Shown here one piece after another: positions 47,903 to 56,929 of a stretch of DNA of 64,000 nucleotides. A model generated the notes under the pieces. It searched no databases, was not told the DNA's origin, and was given only the letters and a program-made list of their open reading frames with translations. The position numbers and the translations under genes are program-made. Positions within the stretch are counted from its first letter, which is position 1. Every line of letters starts with the position of its first letter. This stretch comes from AP-15 sp963818695 (GTDB lineage Bacteria; Pseudomonadota; Alphaproteobacteria; ATCC43930; CGMCC-115725), in the NCBI GenBank assembly GCA_963818695.1, contig CAWFTG010000005.1, forward strand, positions 248,001 through 312,000, given 5' to 3'.

Positions 47903-48150
47903 CAGCACTCGTGCATTTCGTCGCGGGTGAACGTTCGAAAGCCGCCGCGCAAGGTCACCGGCTCGTTCATCGCAGCGATCATTCGATCGATGGCCGCTTG
48001 GCGTTCGGCGGCGAGGGCTTCGGCAGGGTACGGCGACATCAGCGCGACCGGCCTCCCGCGTTTGGTGATGACCACCTGCTCGCCGGTTTCTACGGCCGAG
48101 AGAACCTCGGAAAAGCGCTGATTGGCCTCGCGCGCGGTGACGCGTCTCAT
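47902..48150 (-). CDS. Phd/YefM-type antitoxin (orphan)
   Basis: An 82-residue antitoxin. The N-terminal REANQRFSEVLSAVETGEQVVITKRGRPVALM is the Phd/YefM DNA-binding fold. The C-terminus (FRTFTRDEMHEC) would bind the toxin. Its partner VapC-like gene is broken, so it is now an antitoxin without a working local toxin. It may still bind its own promoter. The start chosen is MRRVTARE; MYYPYY at 48180 is in frame. Confidence 0.85.
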   Translation of the reverse strand: MRRVTAREANQRFSEVLSAVETGEQVVITKRGRPVALMSPYPAEALAAERQAAIDRMIAAMNEPVTLRGGFRTFTRDEMHEC

Positions 48151-48772
48151 TGCATGCTCCAAGTAGTACGGGTAGTACATCTGTCTCGCGGGGTCGTTGT
48201 CATCCTGGAGTCGCGTGGCCTGTTCACATCGTGTCCCCTGAGCACGAGGGCGTTGATCCCTCGACAGATAAATTCCATGTCGTCTGGTCTATTTCGCCAT
48301 AATCACATGATATTTATTGACTTATTAGCAAAAACATGCTATCGTCGGCAGTTACCAATGATTTCGGGAGTTATCGCGTGAGCATGGCCGATTATCGCGC
48401 TTGTCGGGCCCGCCCAATATTCTCCGACCTGTTAGGGAGCCGAGCCTGATCTGCACCTGCTAAAACAGGTGGAACAGGTGACAACATTGGTCGTGGAAGG
48501 ACCGGCCGGCCAGGATTCCGAGCATGGGGTAGCGGTCCTCGTATTTATACAGCAATTGTGGGTTTGGCTGTTATTTCGCTGCAGAAACAGCCAGGAGGGG
48601 CCGAGGGCGTCCGTTTGCGAAGGGCGGTCCGGCAATGCTATCGGCCCCACGCGGCGGTTCCACGACCGGGCCGCATGGGCTGCCGAGCCGTTGCTCTGCC
48701 AAATTCGGTGAGACTGATCCTAACCGAGGAAATCTGGCTTGCGGCCCAGACTTCAAAGGCAGTCACTACCCG
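48151..48772. other. intergenic region between orphan antitoxin and thiolase
   Basis: About 620 bp. Short frames on both strands match nothing I know. The antitoxin promoter should lie near 48160-48350, where AT-rich sequence (TTATTGACTTATTAGC around 48313) occurs. Confidence 0.35.
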
Positions 48773-50088
48773 TCAGCTCGGGGATTTGCCGAACATGATC
48801 CAGCCGCCACTGCTTGGCGTGGTGAATGCCGCCAGCGCCGTCTCTGCCCGAACCTTGACCTGCCGGGCGCCGGCCGTGCCGCGGAGCTGCTCTATGCTGT
48901 CGGTGTACATGGCCGTACGGAGCGCCCGGTCCCCAAATTGCCGCCGCTCGAGCAGAACGGGTGCGGTCCCTCGACCCTGATATCGCCGGCGTAGAACGCG
49001 AAGGCATCGCCGCGTTTGACGCCGTGCCACTGGAAGGCCTCCAGGAAGAACTGCGCCATCGGTGCATAGCCGTCGTAAGGATTGAAGATATCGACGTCCT
49101 CGGGCCCAAGCCCGGCGCCCTCGTACATTCTCCTGGCGGCGCGGTCGGTCCAGTCCTCGATCTCGTCCAGATCTTCCTGTGTGCTGCGCTTCCGGAAATT
49201 GTGCTGCGAGTGATTGAGCACATAGACCGGCGGCTGCCGCATGTCGCGGGCGCGCTCGGCCGTCGTGAAGAGATACGCGGCCGATGCATTGACCGGCCGG
49301 TCGCAGTCCCAGAGCCTGAGTGGGTTCAGGACGTAGCGCGAATTGACGTAATCCTCGATCGTGAGCTGCGGCACCTTGTGGGTGGCATTGTACCCCCACG
49401 GCGTCAGCAGCCCGTTGCGGTGCTGGTTGACGACAAAGGGGGCGAGGTCGTCGTGCTTGCCGCCGTATTTCAGGCAGTACTGATTGTGCGGGAAGATGTT
49501 GATGAAATCGTTGCCGCCGTGATTGCCCCAGGGCGCCGTCCATTGGCGGGCGCCGCGGGCGTAGTCATCGGCGTTCTCGCCGCCGCGGCGATAGCGGCCT
49601 TCGAGATTGCCGGTCGGGTAGATGACGAGACAGGTGTGGCAAACGCCGTCACCCACGGCCTGTGCTGCCATGCCCACCATTTCGCTGATGGTCGGCACGC
49701 CGGTCGGCGCAAATTTGACATTGGTCAGATGCATCTGCGCGATCAGCCACTGCGCGTTGACCAGAGTGAGCCCCCACTCCGAATCGTAGGGCGGGGCGAA
49801 GTAGGGCCGCGGCGCCCACTGCGACGCGGAGCCGCCGCTGCCGCCGGCAATATGGCTGTCGCAGCAGATGACGCCGTCGATCTGATCCGGCGTCACGCCG
49901 GCGTCGTCCATCGCGTTGCGGCAAGCCAGGATGGAGTAGGCGCCCAGCGTCTTGTCCATCGAGACGCCGTCCCAGCGACGGTCGACCGGCGAATGCCCGA
50001 CACCAGCCACCGCGACCTTGCCGCGGTGCTCCCATACGCCTGTTCCGTCCTTGTCTCGCCGCCACTGATACCCCTCTGGCGCGGTCAT
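48773..50088 (-). CDS. SCP-x-type thiolase / lipid-transfer acetyl-CoA acetyltransferase, one base lost near 48925
   Basis: A thiolase-fold protein of about 438 residues, the kind that works with a DUF35 OB-fold subunit in degradation of sterol-like or branched acyl chains. It has VAVAGVGHSPVDRRW, a possible active cysteine in GVICCDSH, DVDIFNPYDGYAPM and HPFCSSGGNLGTG. After GTGR the frame fails; adding one base restores LRTAMYTDSIEQLRG to SPS. The duplicate at 46284-46791 shows the intact sequence. The DUF35 gene 50681-51092 on the same strand is its likely partner. Confidence 0.85.
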
Positions 50089-50212
50089 GGCTCCCCCTTT
50101 CCCTCTATGCTCCGGCAGTGAAGGTATGGCAGGGACGAGTTAGTGGTCAAAATCACACGGATGGTACCATCGTTTGTACCAACTGTGAGATTCCGACCAC
50201 TGGTTAGTCCAG

Positions 50213-50584
50213 TTATTCCTGGCGGACGGCCTCAAGAGGGTATCCGTCCAGATCGATCACGAAAGCGGCGTAGTACGTCGGCCCATAGTGTGGACGTAGG
50301 CCCGGAGCGCCGTTATCGGTTCCGCCAGCCTTCAAGGCCGCCGCGTGGAAGCTATCAACGGCTGCGCGGGACTCCGCGTTGAACGCCAGATGGAAGCCCG
50401 GCCCAGGAGGCGCAGCATCCGATCGTTTTTTCAGCGCCAATATATCGCCTCCTCCTGCCGGCCCGTAGCCAGCAGCATCGCCTTTCGTCCAAACGCGAGT
50501 GAGGCCCAGAGGCGCAAGCGCGGCATCGTAGAACGATATCGCGCGGTCAAGATCGGAGGTGCCGAAGGAAAGGTGGCCGAGCAT
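50213..50584 (-). CDS. VOC family protein (glyoxalase/dioxygenase fold)
   Basis: A 123-residue single VOC domain: LGHLSFGTSDLDRAISFYDAALAPLGL at the start, FHLAFNAESRAAVDSFHAAAL in the middle, and YAAFVIDLDGYPLEAV with the C-terminal Glu metal ligand. Start at 50584 is chosen on homology; the frame is open upstream. Located between the thiolase and its OB-fold partner. Function unassigned. Confidence 0.8.
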   Translation of the reverse strand: MLGHLSFGTSDLDRAISFYDAALAPLGLTRVWTKGDAAGYGPAGGGDILALKKRSDAAPPGPGFHLAFNAESRAAVDSFHAAALKAGGTDNGAPGLRPHYGPTYYAAFVIDLDGYPLEAVRQE

Positions 50585-50680
50585 GAGGTTGTCCTGTGGC
50601 CATAATCTTACACTTGGTGCCCTACAAGCGCCCTGTGATCCCTCCTGCCTGACGGGTAGCGTCTCCATCGACTTTAACCG

Positions 50681-51092
50681 CTAGGCGACGACCTGCCACT
50701 CGTGGATGAGCTGGCCTGGGGCCACCTCCTCGAATGTCGCCTCGACGGCGGCGCCCACTGGCGCCTTGTAGGGCGGGGTGCCCGGGAGATTGGAATAAAA
50801 ATTGACCCGCGGGTCCGCGTCCAAGCGTCACCATTGCCAGGTTATAGGGCTGATCTTGCATGCGCCGGTTGAGGCGGCCATCCTCGATCACGATGTAGGT
50901 CGCGATATGGCCTCTTCCCTCGACCTCTTTCCACGTCAGGCCGGCGGCCGAGTTGCAGACCTGGCAGGCCTGCTGCGGCGGGTATTGCAGCCGGTCGCAT
51001 TGAGCGCAGTGCTGCAAGACGAGCCGCCTTTGATTGACGGCGTCCCAGAAGGGCTGGCTCAACGCGTCGGGGACGGGGATCAGCTTCGGCAT
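50681..51092 (-). CDS. DUF35 zinc-ribbon OB-fold protein, frameshifted at 50821-50822
   Basis: A subunit of about 136 residues that pairs with SCP-x thiolases or related acyl-CoA enzymes. The N-terminal zinc ribbon has CAQCDRLQYPPQQACQVC (four Cys), followed by an OB fold (GRGHIATYIVIEDG). One extra base in CC at 50821-50822 breaks the frame after LAMVTL; removal gives DADPRVNFYSNLPGTPPYK and ends HEWQVVA at 50681. Next to the thiolase and a VOC gene on the same strand. Confidence 0.85.
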
Positions 51093-51118
51093 CGTTTCCT
51101 CGGAGGCTTACGTTTATC

Positions 51119-51194
51119 GGGTCCCTGCGAAGGCAGGGACCCATCGGGCAAGCGGTCGAGCGCCGGCGAAATGGGTCCCTGCCTGCGCAGGGAT
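51119..51194. repeat. palindromic repeats left of the GIY-YIG gene
   Basis: Hairpin 1: GGGTCCCTGC-GAAG-GCAGGGACCC (51119-51142). Hairpin 2: TCCCTGC-CTGC-GCAGGGA (51176-51193), preceded by CGCCGGCGAAATGGGT at 51161-51176. A relative of hairpin 2 with the same leader lies at 51685-51720. Confidence 0.8.
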
Positions 51195-51289
51195 CCGGAA
51201 CACAAATTTTAGCAACTCCTGACGCTTTGCCGCAACGGCACACCGCTTTATCGGGTCTTCGCAGGCAGGGGCGCATGTCGTCCGCCGCA

Positions 51290-51574
51290 CTACGGCGACA
51301 GGGATGGGTAAAGATCAGCCCAATGCGGGTTTTCGCGTTCAATCAAATTGATTTTCCAGTCGCGCTTCCACTTCTTGATTTGCCGTTCCCGGACCAGCGC
51401 TGTCTCAAGGCGTTCATGGGTTTCGAACCACACGAGACGGTCAACGCCGTATTTGGCGGTAAAGCCGGGGATGGCTCGTGTTTTGTGCTGCCAAACGCGG
51501 CGCGCGAGTTCGAAGGTCGAACCGACGTAGAGCGTCCCATATGGATTAGCGGCGAGCAGATAGACGAACGGCAT
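51290..51574 (-). CDS. GIY-YIG nuclease family protein (UPF0213-like)
   Basis: A 94-residue single GIY-YIG domain. The catalytic strands read FVYLLAANPYGTLYVGSTFEL (YLL and YVG in place of GIY and YIG), the arginine is in ARRVWQHKTR, and ETALVRERQIKKWKRDWKINLIE carries the conserved Glu and basic helix. Such small proteins have no clear role. Here the gene is enclosed by related palindromic repeats, which hints that gene and repeats travel or act together. Confidence 0.88.
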   Translation of the reverse strand: MPFVYLLAANPYGTLYVGSTFELARRVWQHKTRAIPGFTAKYGVDRLVWFETHERLETALVRERQIKKWKRDWKINLIERENPHWADLYPSLSP

Positions 51575-51684
51575 TGTGCGGACCGGAAGATGGATCCCTG
51601 CCGGAGTTTATCCTCGGGCCGGCCGCAGGCCGGACGCGTGGGCAGGGACCCGAGGTTTGCGGCCCCATCTCGGAAGCGCTCGGT

Positions 51685-51720
51685 CGCCGGCGAAATGGGT
51701 TCCTGCCTGCACAGGAACCC
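51685..51720. repeat. palindromic repeat right of the GIY-YIG gene
   Basis: CGCCGGCGAAATGGGT (51685-51700), then GGGTTCCTG-CCTGCA-CAGGAACCC (51697-51720). Compared with the left copy, C to T in one arm is matched by G to A in the other, so pairing is kept. Another GC-rich inverted stretch (GGCCGGCCGCAGGCC) is near 51618. Confidence 0.8.
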
Positions 51721-51736
51721 CGAATTGCGTCTCGTT

Positions 51737-53402
51737 TTACCCCTCGCCTCGGCCGACCCACTGGCCGTAGACGGGGTACTGGCAGCAGATGAACTCGATA
51801 TAGGCGGGGCGACCTGAATCATTGACGTCGAGCGCCCGCCGCAGGGCCGGGATGATTTCGGCCGGCTCGCTCACCCGCTCGGTGTGGAAGCCGAGGGCGC
51901 CTATCACCTTCGACATATCCACCTCGTCGGGCCCCAGCACCCGGTGTGTGAAGGGATCGTGTCCCGGCCCCCAGAAGCCGGGTCCATAGCCCGCAAAGCC
52001 GCCATTGCTGATGTGCACGACCGTGATCCCGAGTTTCTCGCGCAGCAGCACCTCGAGGTTGCCGAGCATGTAGCCAAGGCCCGCCTCGCCGGTCACCGCC
52101 ACGGATGTCCTGTCCGGAAACGCCTTCTTGGCGGCAATAGCGGCAGCCAGGCTGAAGCCCAATGTCGAGACATTGCCCCAGCCGAGGAAGCCGCGCGGGA
52201 TCAGCGTGTCGAAGACGGTGCTCAGCTGGTCGCGCGTGTTGCCGGACTTCGTGCGTCACGAACGAATTCTTCAGATCCAGCACCTCCATCAGATCGCCGT
52301 ACACCCGATAGGGGTTGATCGGCGTCTCGTCGGAGTTCATGACCTGCCGGTATCTGGCGAGCCCCTGGTCGCGCGCCGCCTTCACCTCCGCCGCCACATC
52401 ACCCGCCGTCCGTCCGGCACCGGACGTGCGGTCGGACACTTCCTGGCGGAGCGCCTGCAAGGTCAAGCGCGCATCGCCGATCACCGCGTGCGCCGTCGGA
52501 TACATCTTGTTGATGTGCAATTCGTCGATGTTGCAGTGGATGATGGTCTTCTTCGCCGCATCAGGAATACCGTGGCTGAAGCGGCCCGGCGAGAGGCTCG
52601 AGCCTACGGCGAGGATCAGGTCGCTTTTGTTCAGGTAGTGCGCCACCTGATCGCCGCGGACGCCGACAAACAGCGGATGGTTCTCCGGGAACGCCCCTTT
52701 GGCCTTGAGGGTCGTGATCACCGGCACATTCACGAGTTCCGCCAGCGCTTTCAGTTCTTCCGAGGCGCCCGCGTAGATGACCCCCTCGCCGGCGTAGATC
52801 AGCGGGTTGCGGGCTTCGAGGAGCAGGCCGACGGCAGCGCGCACATCCGCCGGGTCCGGCGCCGATTTCCAGCCCTTCACCGGATGGTAGGGGTCGGCGG
52901 TCTCGTCGTATGTCGCCGTGGCATTGGGAATAGCCAGGATAACCGGGCCCGGTCTGCCGCTGCGCAGCATCGTAAAGGCGCGGCGCATAAGCTCCGGCGT
53001 GCGCTCGGGCTTGTCGAGATAGCCGAACCACTTCGACACGGTCTTCATGGCCGATGCGACATCGTACTGGCTGTTGCCCGAGCTGCCGGCCGGCACGCCA
53101 TCGGTGATGCACAGAACCGGCGAGCCATCCTCATAGGCCTGCGCCATCCCGGCATAGGCGTACTGCATGCCGGCGGCATTGACGCCGCCTTGGAACGTGC
53201 ACACCCCGATCCGCGAGCCGCCCGTGATGCGCGAGAACGCGTCGGCGACCGCAACGGCGTAGCGGTCGTCTCGCATCATCAGCATCGGCACCCCTTCGCG
53301 CCCCAGCGCGTTGTTCACCCGGCAGACCGGGAAGGTCGAAACCCAACCCACACCCTCCTCTTTGAGAATGCGGGCAATTCCGGTCGCTACATCGATCGTC
53401 AT
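51737..53402 (-). CDS. thiamine-diphosphate-dependent enzyme, acetolactate synthase-like, frameshifted near 52246
   Basis: A ThDP enzyme of about 554 residues. The N-terminal PYR domain is followed by a central domain (NPLIYAGEGVIYAGASEEL) and a C-terminal PP domain. One extra base at 52246 breaks the frame after SFVTHE; removal gives SGNTRDQLSTVFDTLIPRGF. Key sites are altered: the usual R-H-E of PYR reads MMRDDRYAV, and the Mg motif GDG...NN reads GEAGLGYMLG...SNGG. Start at 53402 (MTIDVATGIARIL). Upstream are Tn3 remnants. The reaction is not assignable; decarboxylase or lyase is likely. Confidence 0.82.
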
Positions 53403-53534
53403 GGATGTGGTCTCCTTCAGCCGCGTGCCATGTCCGGCCTCGCAATCGCGGGCAATCCGGAAAATGACGGGCACCTGTCGCCCTGGCAAGTGGCGGTCGG
53501 GCATGAGAATGCTCGACTGGCTCGAAAGCTCGGA

Positions 53535-53899
53535 ATTGCTTCTACGCTGCCAATGCCGGGCTCAACAAGAGCGAGCAGCGTCATTTCCTCGCGCAGGTCA
53601 TCTGCACCTTGAAACAAGGCCGGGTTGCCGACCGCAGTGCCGAGGCGCAGCAGTTTCGTGCCTCCGGCCTCAACCTCGTCGTCGCCGCGATCGTGTTGTG
53701 GAACTCCACTTACATCGCGGACGCCATCGCTCGTCTCCGAGCGACTGAAAAATCGGTGCCCGATGCATGGCTCGCCCATACATCGCCGCTCAGCTGGGAG
53801 CACATCAGCTTCTCCGACGATTTCCTGTGGGAGCGGGCCGCCGCGACCGCAAATAAGCGCCGCCCCCTCAATTTTGGCCAGACGCGAGTCGCTGCATGA
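53535..53899 (+). pseudogene. Tn3-family transposase, C-terminal fragment
   Basis: Reads NAGLNKSEQRHFLAQVICT in one frame, then TLKQGRVADRSAEAQQFRASGLNLVVAAIVLWN, IADAIARLR, PDAWLAHTSPLSWEHISF. This is the final catalytic part of a Tn3-type DDE transposase, without its N-terminal two thirds. No terminal inverted repeat is identified. Confidence 0.85.
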
Positions 53900-54042
53900 C
53901 CCGCGACTTTCTCAGTCGGTTCGGCCGTGGCGTTGTTTAAATAACAGCCGACGCTATGCCGTCAGTAAGCGAGCGGCGATGCGGATTGCGGCGTCCGGTG
54001 ATAGGCTGCAGCCGTCACGCCGGATCGGGAGCGATGAGATCA

Positions 54043-54483
54043 ATGCCGGAAGCCCAAATCGCACAAGCGGTGCAGCTGCTCGACCTGATGCTCGAGCATT
54101 TTGCCGACGACGGCCACTGGACGCGCGGCCGCTATGACGACGGAAACGGCGGCCATTGCCTTGTCGGCGCTCTCCTGCACCTGAGCCGCAAGCATCGTCT
54201 GCCGCGGGCGCCGGCGATCGCGCTCCTGCAGGATGCGATGCCTCGGCCCGGCCTTCCGCTTGTGCACTTCAACGACACGTGTTGCGGCAGCGTCGACGAG
54301 CTGCGCTCCCTAATCCTCAAGGCCCGCCGTCTCGCCGGCGATCATGCGGAGCAAGAGCGAGCGGCCGCCGGGGCCAGGACTTGGCTGCTCGACCAGATCG
54401 CGAAAAGGCGAGACGCGCCGGCGCCGGATAGGGCGGAAACGGCGCCCGACAAGCCGTTCATCCCCGAACGCCTCGCCGCCTAG
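54043..54483 (+). CDS. hypothetical protein, DUF6197-like
   Basis: A 146-residue soluble protein. The pattern HWTRGRYDDGNGGHCLVGALLHL, then LVHFNDTCCGSVDELRSLILKARRL, resembles DUF6197 proteins, which carry W-C-GAL and N-D motifs. No function is known. The tail (AKRRDAPAPDRAETAPDKP) is charged and low-complexity. It sits alone between the transposase and LLM remnants. Confidence 0.5.
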   Translation: MPEAQIAQAVQLLDLMLEHFADDGHWTRGRYDDGNGGHCLVGALLHLSRKHRLPRAPAIALLQDAMPRPGLPLVHFNDTCCGSVDELRSLILKARRLAGDHAEQERAAAGARTWLLDQIAKRRDAPAPDRAETAPDKPFIPERLAA

Positions 54484-54504
54484 AGACCGACCGAAACGGC
54501 CCGC

Positions 54505-54790
54505 GACCGACGACGCGAAGCTGTACGACCGCCCCGATCGCGCCCCCGCGATTATCGGCGCAGCCGGCGGACCGGAGGTCGCGCGCCTGGCGGGGCGCAA
54601 GGCCGACGGGATGATCACGACCGTCCCGCAGCCCGAGCTTATTGAAATTTTTCGCTCGGCTGGCGGCAAAGGGACGTCGTGTGCCGAGGTGCCGATGTGC
54701 TACGCGGCGAGCGAGGACAAGGCGCGCGAGATCGCGCATCGCTGTCATCGCTGGGCGCTGGCCGGTGGCCCGGTAATGCTGGAGTTCTGT
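54505..54790 (+). pseudogene. LLM-class oxidoreductase fragment
   Basis: Reads AKLYDRPDRAPAIIGAAGGPEVARLAGRKADGMITT, given here as DRPDRAPAIIGAAGG and ARLAGRKADGMITT, then EIFRSAGGKG and HRCHRWALAGGPVM. This is the C-terminal half of an F420-type luciferase-like oxidoreductase. It is cut at both ends and joins the CDF fragment near 54790. Confidence 0.7.
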
Positions 54791-55204
54791 CGCCCTGCCG
54801 ATAACGATACAGCAGACGGCGACGGCCAGATTGGCGGCGAGCGCGAGCATCCCGACCATATCCATCAGCTCGGCTTTCGGTACGGTCGCGGTAATTGCGC
54901 TATGCAGGGTGCTGCCGCCCACTCAAAGGCCGAACAATCCCATGACGCTGCCTTTGAGCAGCGCGGCCCCCACCCGCCATTGCAAGGAAAGACCGACGAC
55001 GGCGAGCGCGACGGCGTAATTCGCAGCATCCCCCAGAAAATCGAGAGCGTCGGCGCGCAGGCTCACCGAGCCGGCAAGGAAGCTCGTAACGATCTCGACC
55101 AGGAACATCTTGACATTCATGCCAAGCGCCGCCCACAGAATCCGGCGATAGCGGGCGGCCGCGTTGGCGCCTGTCAATAGTGATCGCAGTAGCTCATGGG
55201 CCAT
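54790..55204 (-). pseudogene. cation diffusion facilitator (CDF) transporter fragment
   Basis: The N-terminal part of a CDF metal exporter: YRRILWAALGMNVKMFLVEI, then SLRADALDFLGDAANYAVAL (metal-site Asp residues) and, after a frame break near 54925, TLHSAITATVPKAELMDMVG and LLYRYRQGD. Homology stops at the junction with the LLM fragment. The cytosolic domain is missing. Confidence 0.72.
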
Positions 55205-55216
55205 ACCCTGAGGATG

Positions 55217-55570
55217 AGTGCCGCCTTGGTGAACGATGGCTCGCGCGACGACACCTGGTCTGTGATGGGCGACCTTGCCGCTTCCGATCTCCACGTCTTT
55301 GCGATCAATCTGTCGCGGAATTACGGGGATCAGCGAGAATTTACCGCGGGCCTACAATTTACCCGGGGTAACCGCATCCTGATCATCGATGCGGATATGC
55401 AGGATCCCCCTGATCTTCTCCCTCAGATGATGTGCTGGATGGATGATGGCGCCGACATAGCCTATGGCCGACGCGGAGTCCGAAAGGGCGAAACCTGGTT
55501 CAAGCGAGCCAGCGCGAGCTTGTGTATTTGGCCCGGAGCTACTGGAATCACCTCGGCTGTTTCAGATTAA
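55217..55570 (+). pseudogene. family 2 glycosyltransferase fragment (DPM1-like)
   Basis: Reads VNDGSRDDTWSVM, INLSRNYGDQREFTAGL, ILIIDADMQDPPDLL and YGRRGVRKGETWFKRASA, the GT-A core with its DxD site. The first strand and the C-terminal half are missing. An in-frame ATG at 55196 belongs to unrelated sequence. The adjacent membrane glycosyltransferase may have been its partner. Confidence 0.75.
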
Positions 55571-55597
55571 AATACACGCTGTCGTTCGGGGATTTTT

Positions 55598-56887
55598 ATG
55601 GGGCGAATTCATTTATCAGCCTTGCGCTGCGTGCTTCTGAGTCCGTACTTTATTCCCGTCTGCCTTGTGTGTTATCTCGGCGTCAGAGTTGCCGTAGTAT
55701 GGTTCGTTCCGATCGACCAATACTCCGACAATTTATGGTACTACAACAGGGCAGTAACCTTGGCGGCCGGCCAGGGGTACTCGCAAGGCGGCATCCCGAC
55801 CGCCTTCTGGCCTCCCGGATGGCCGGGCTCTTTGGGTCTGTTGTTCTGGGTATTCGGCCCCTCGCCGTTGGTCGGACAAATTGCCAACGTGGTTTTTGCA
55901 GCAATTACCTTTTGCCTAGCATTGCGCTTGGGATCGCTCCTCTTTGCAGATGAACTGGTCGGACGGCTGACGGTGTTGATATTGGCCGTTTACCCAAACC
56001 GGATCGGATACATACCGCTTCTTGGAACTGAAGTCTTTTATACTGCGTTGCTGCTGCTGGCGATCGCACTGATCGTCGGACGCCAAAATTGGCCGAGATT
56101 GGTTTTGTCCGGGATCCTGTTTGGGATTGCGACGCTGACCAAAGCGCAGACCCTGTTACTACCCGTTGTACTTTTAACCGTGTGGTGGCTGGCTGCGATA
56201 GACCGACCCAAGGTCTTTCAACAAATCGCAAAAGTAGCCGTCGTCTATGCCGCGATGGCGATTGCGATCGTGCCGTGGACGGTGCGAAATTACGAAGTCT
56301 TTGGCGAGTTTGTGTTGATATCGACGAATGGGGGAGGAACCTTGCTGAGTGGCAATAACCCCACCGCATGGGGCGACTATACCGAGGATGATCCCCTCGT
56401 CAAATCGGTCCCGAACGATGTTGCAGGGCAGGTAGCGAATGACCGCCTCGCCAAGACACTTGCGTTGAAATGGATCCATGAACACCCGGGCGCGTTTCTC
56501 GCGCTCGTCCCGAAAAAGATTTGGCGCCTTTGGGCTCCCGACGGCGAAGCTGAATGGTCTTACCAGGCGGGATTTAAGTACTATGATCGTTATTGGCAGA
56601 TATTTCGAATGGTGCGTGGCTTTAATCAAATTTATTACGCTTGCCTGATCATACTGTTTGCCATCTCATTCGTTTATTATGTTCGTTACCGGGGCAACGT
56701 TCCAGCGTACGCGATAACAGGCTACGTGCTAGCCGCGTATTTCACGGCAATTTCGATCGTGTTCTCTGGCCAATCGCGTTTTCACTATCCGCTTATGCCT
56801 TGGGTCGCAATCTACGCGTCTTGGACCATCATTCAGTGGGCGCGATGGGGCAAGGCGAGGCAACATCCCGCCTTAGCTGGAATATGA
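55598..56887 (+). CDS. polyprenyl-phosphate-sugar-dependent membrane glycosyltransferase (GT39/ArnT-like)
   Basis: A 429-residue membrane protein with about 10-11 TM segments. The first large loop carries acidic residues and YNRAVTLAAGQGYSQGG and PTAFWPPGWPGSLGLL, typical of GT-C enzymes that use lipid-linked sugars. The C-terminal soluble part holds KYYDRYWQIFRM. The stretch is visibly AT-richer than its neighbours, which suggests recent transfer. It follows a GT2 fragment that may once have made its lipid-linked donor. Confidence 0.8.
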   Translation: MGRIHLSALRCVLLSPYFIPVCLVCYLGVRVAVVWFVPIDQYSDNLWYYNRAVTLAAGQGYSQGGIPTAFWPPGWPGSLGLLFWVFGPSPLVGQIANVVFAAITFCLALRLGSLLFADELVGRLTVLILAVYPNRIGYIPLLGTEVFYTALLLLAIALIVGRQNWPRLVLSGILFGIATLTKAQTLLLPVVLLTVWWLAAIDRPKVFQQIAKVAVVYAAMAIAIVPWTVRNYEVFGEFVLISTNGGGTLLSGNNPTAWGDYTEDDPLVKSVPNDVAGQVANDRLAKTLALKWIHEHPGAFLALVPKKIWRLWAPDGEAEWSYQAGFKYYDRYWQIFRMVRGFNQIYYACLIILFAISFVYYVRYRGNVPAYAITGYVLAAYFTAISIVFSGQSRFHYPLMPWVAIYASWTIIQWARWGKARQHPALAGI

Positions 56888-56929
56888 GCGAGCACGCGGT
56901 CCGCGTCGCTCAGACCTTCGGCCGCCGCC

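Noticed and set aside
48469..48711. Frames near 48.5 kb with transposon-like look
   Set aside because: No motif of a transposase, integrase or toxin could be recognised on either strand.
52128..53612. Long plus-strand ORF of 494 codons
   Set aside because: It is antisense to the ThDP enzyme, is rich in Arg/His, and shows no domain. High-GC shadow frame.
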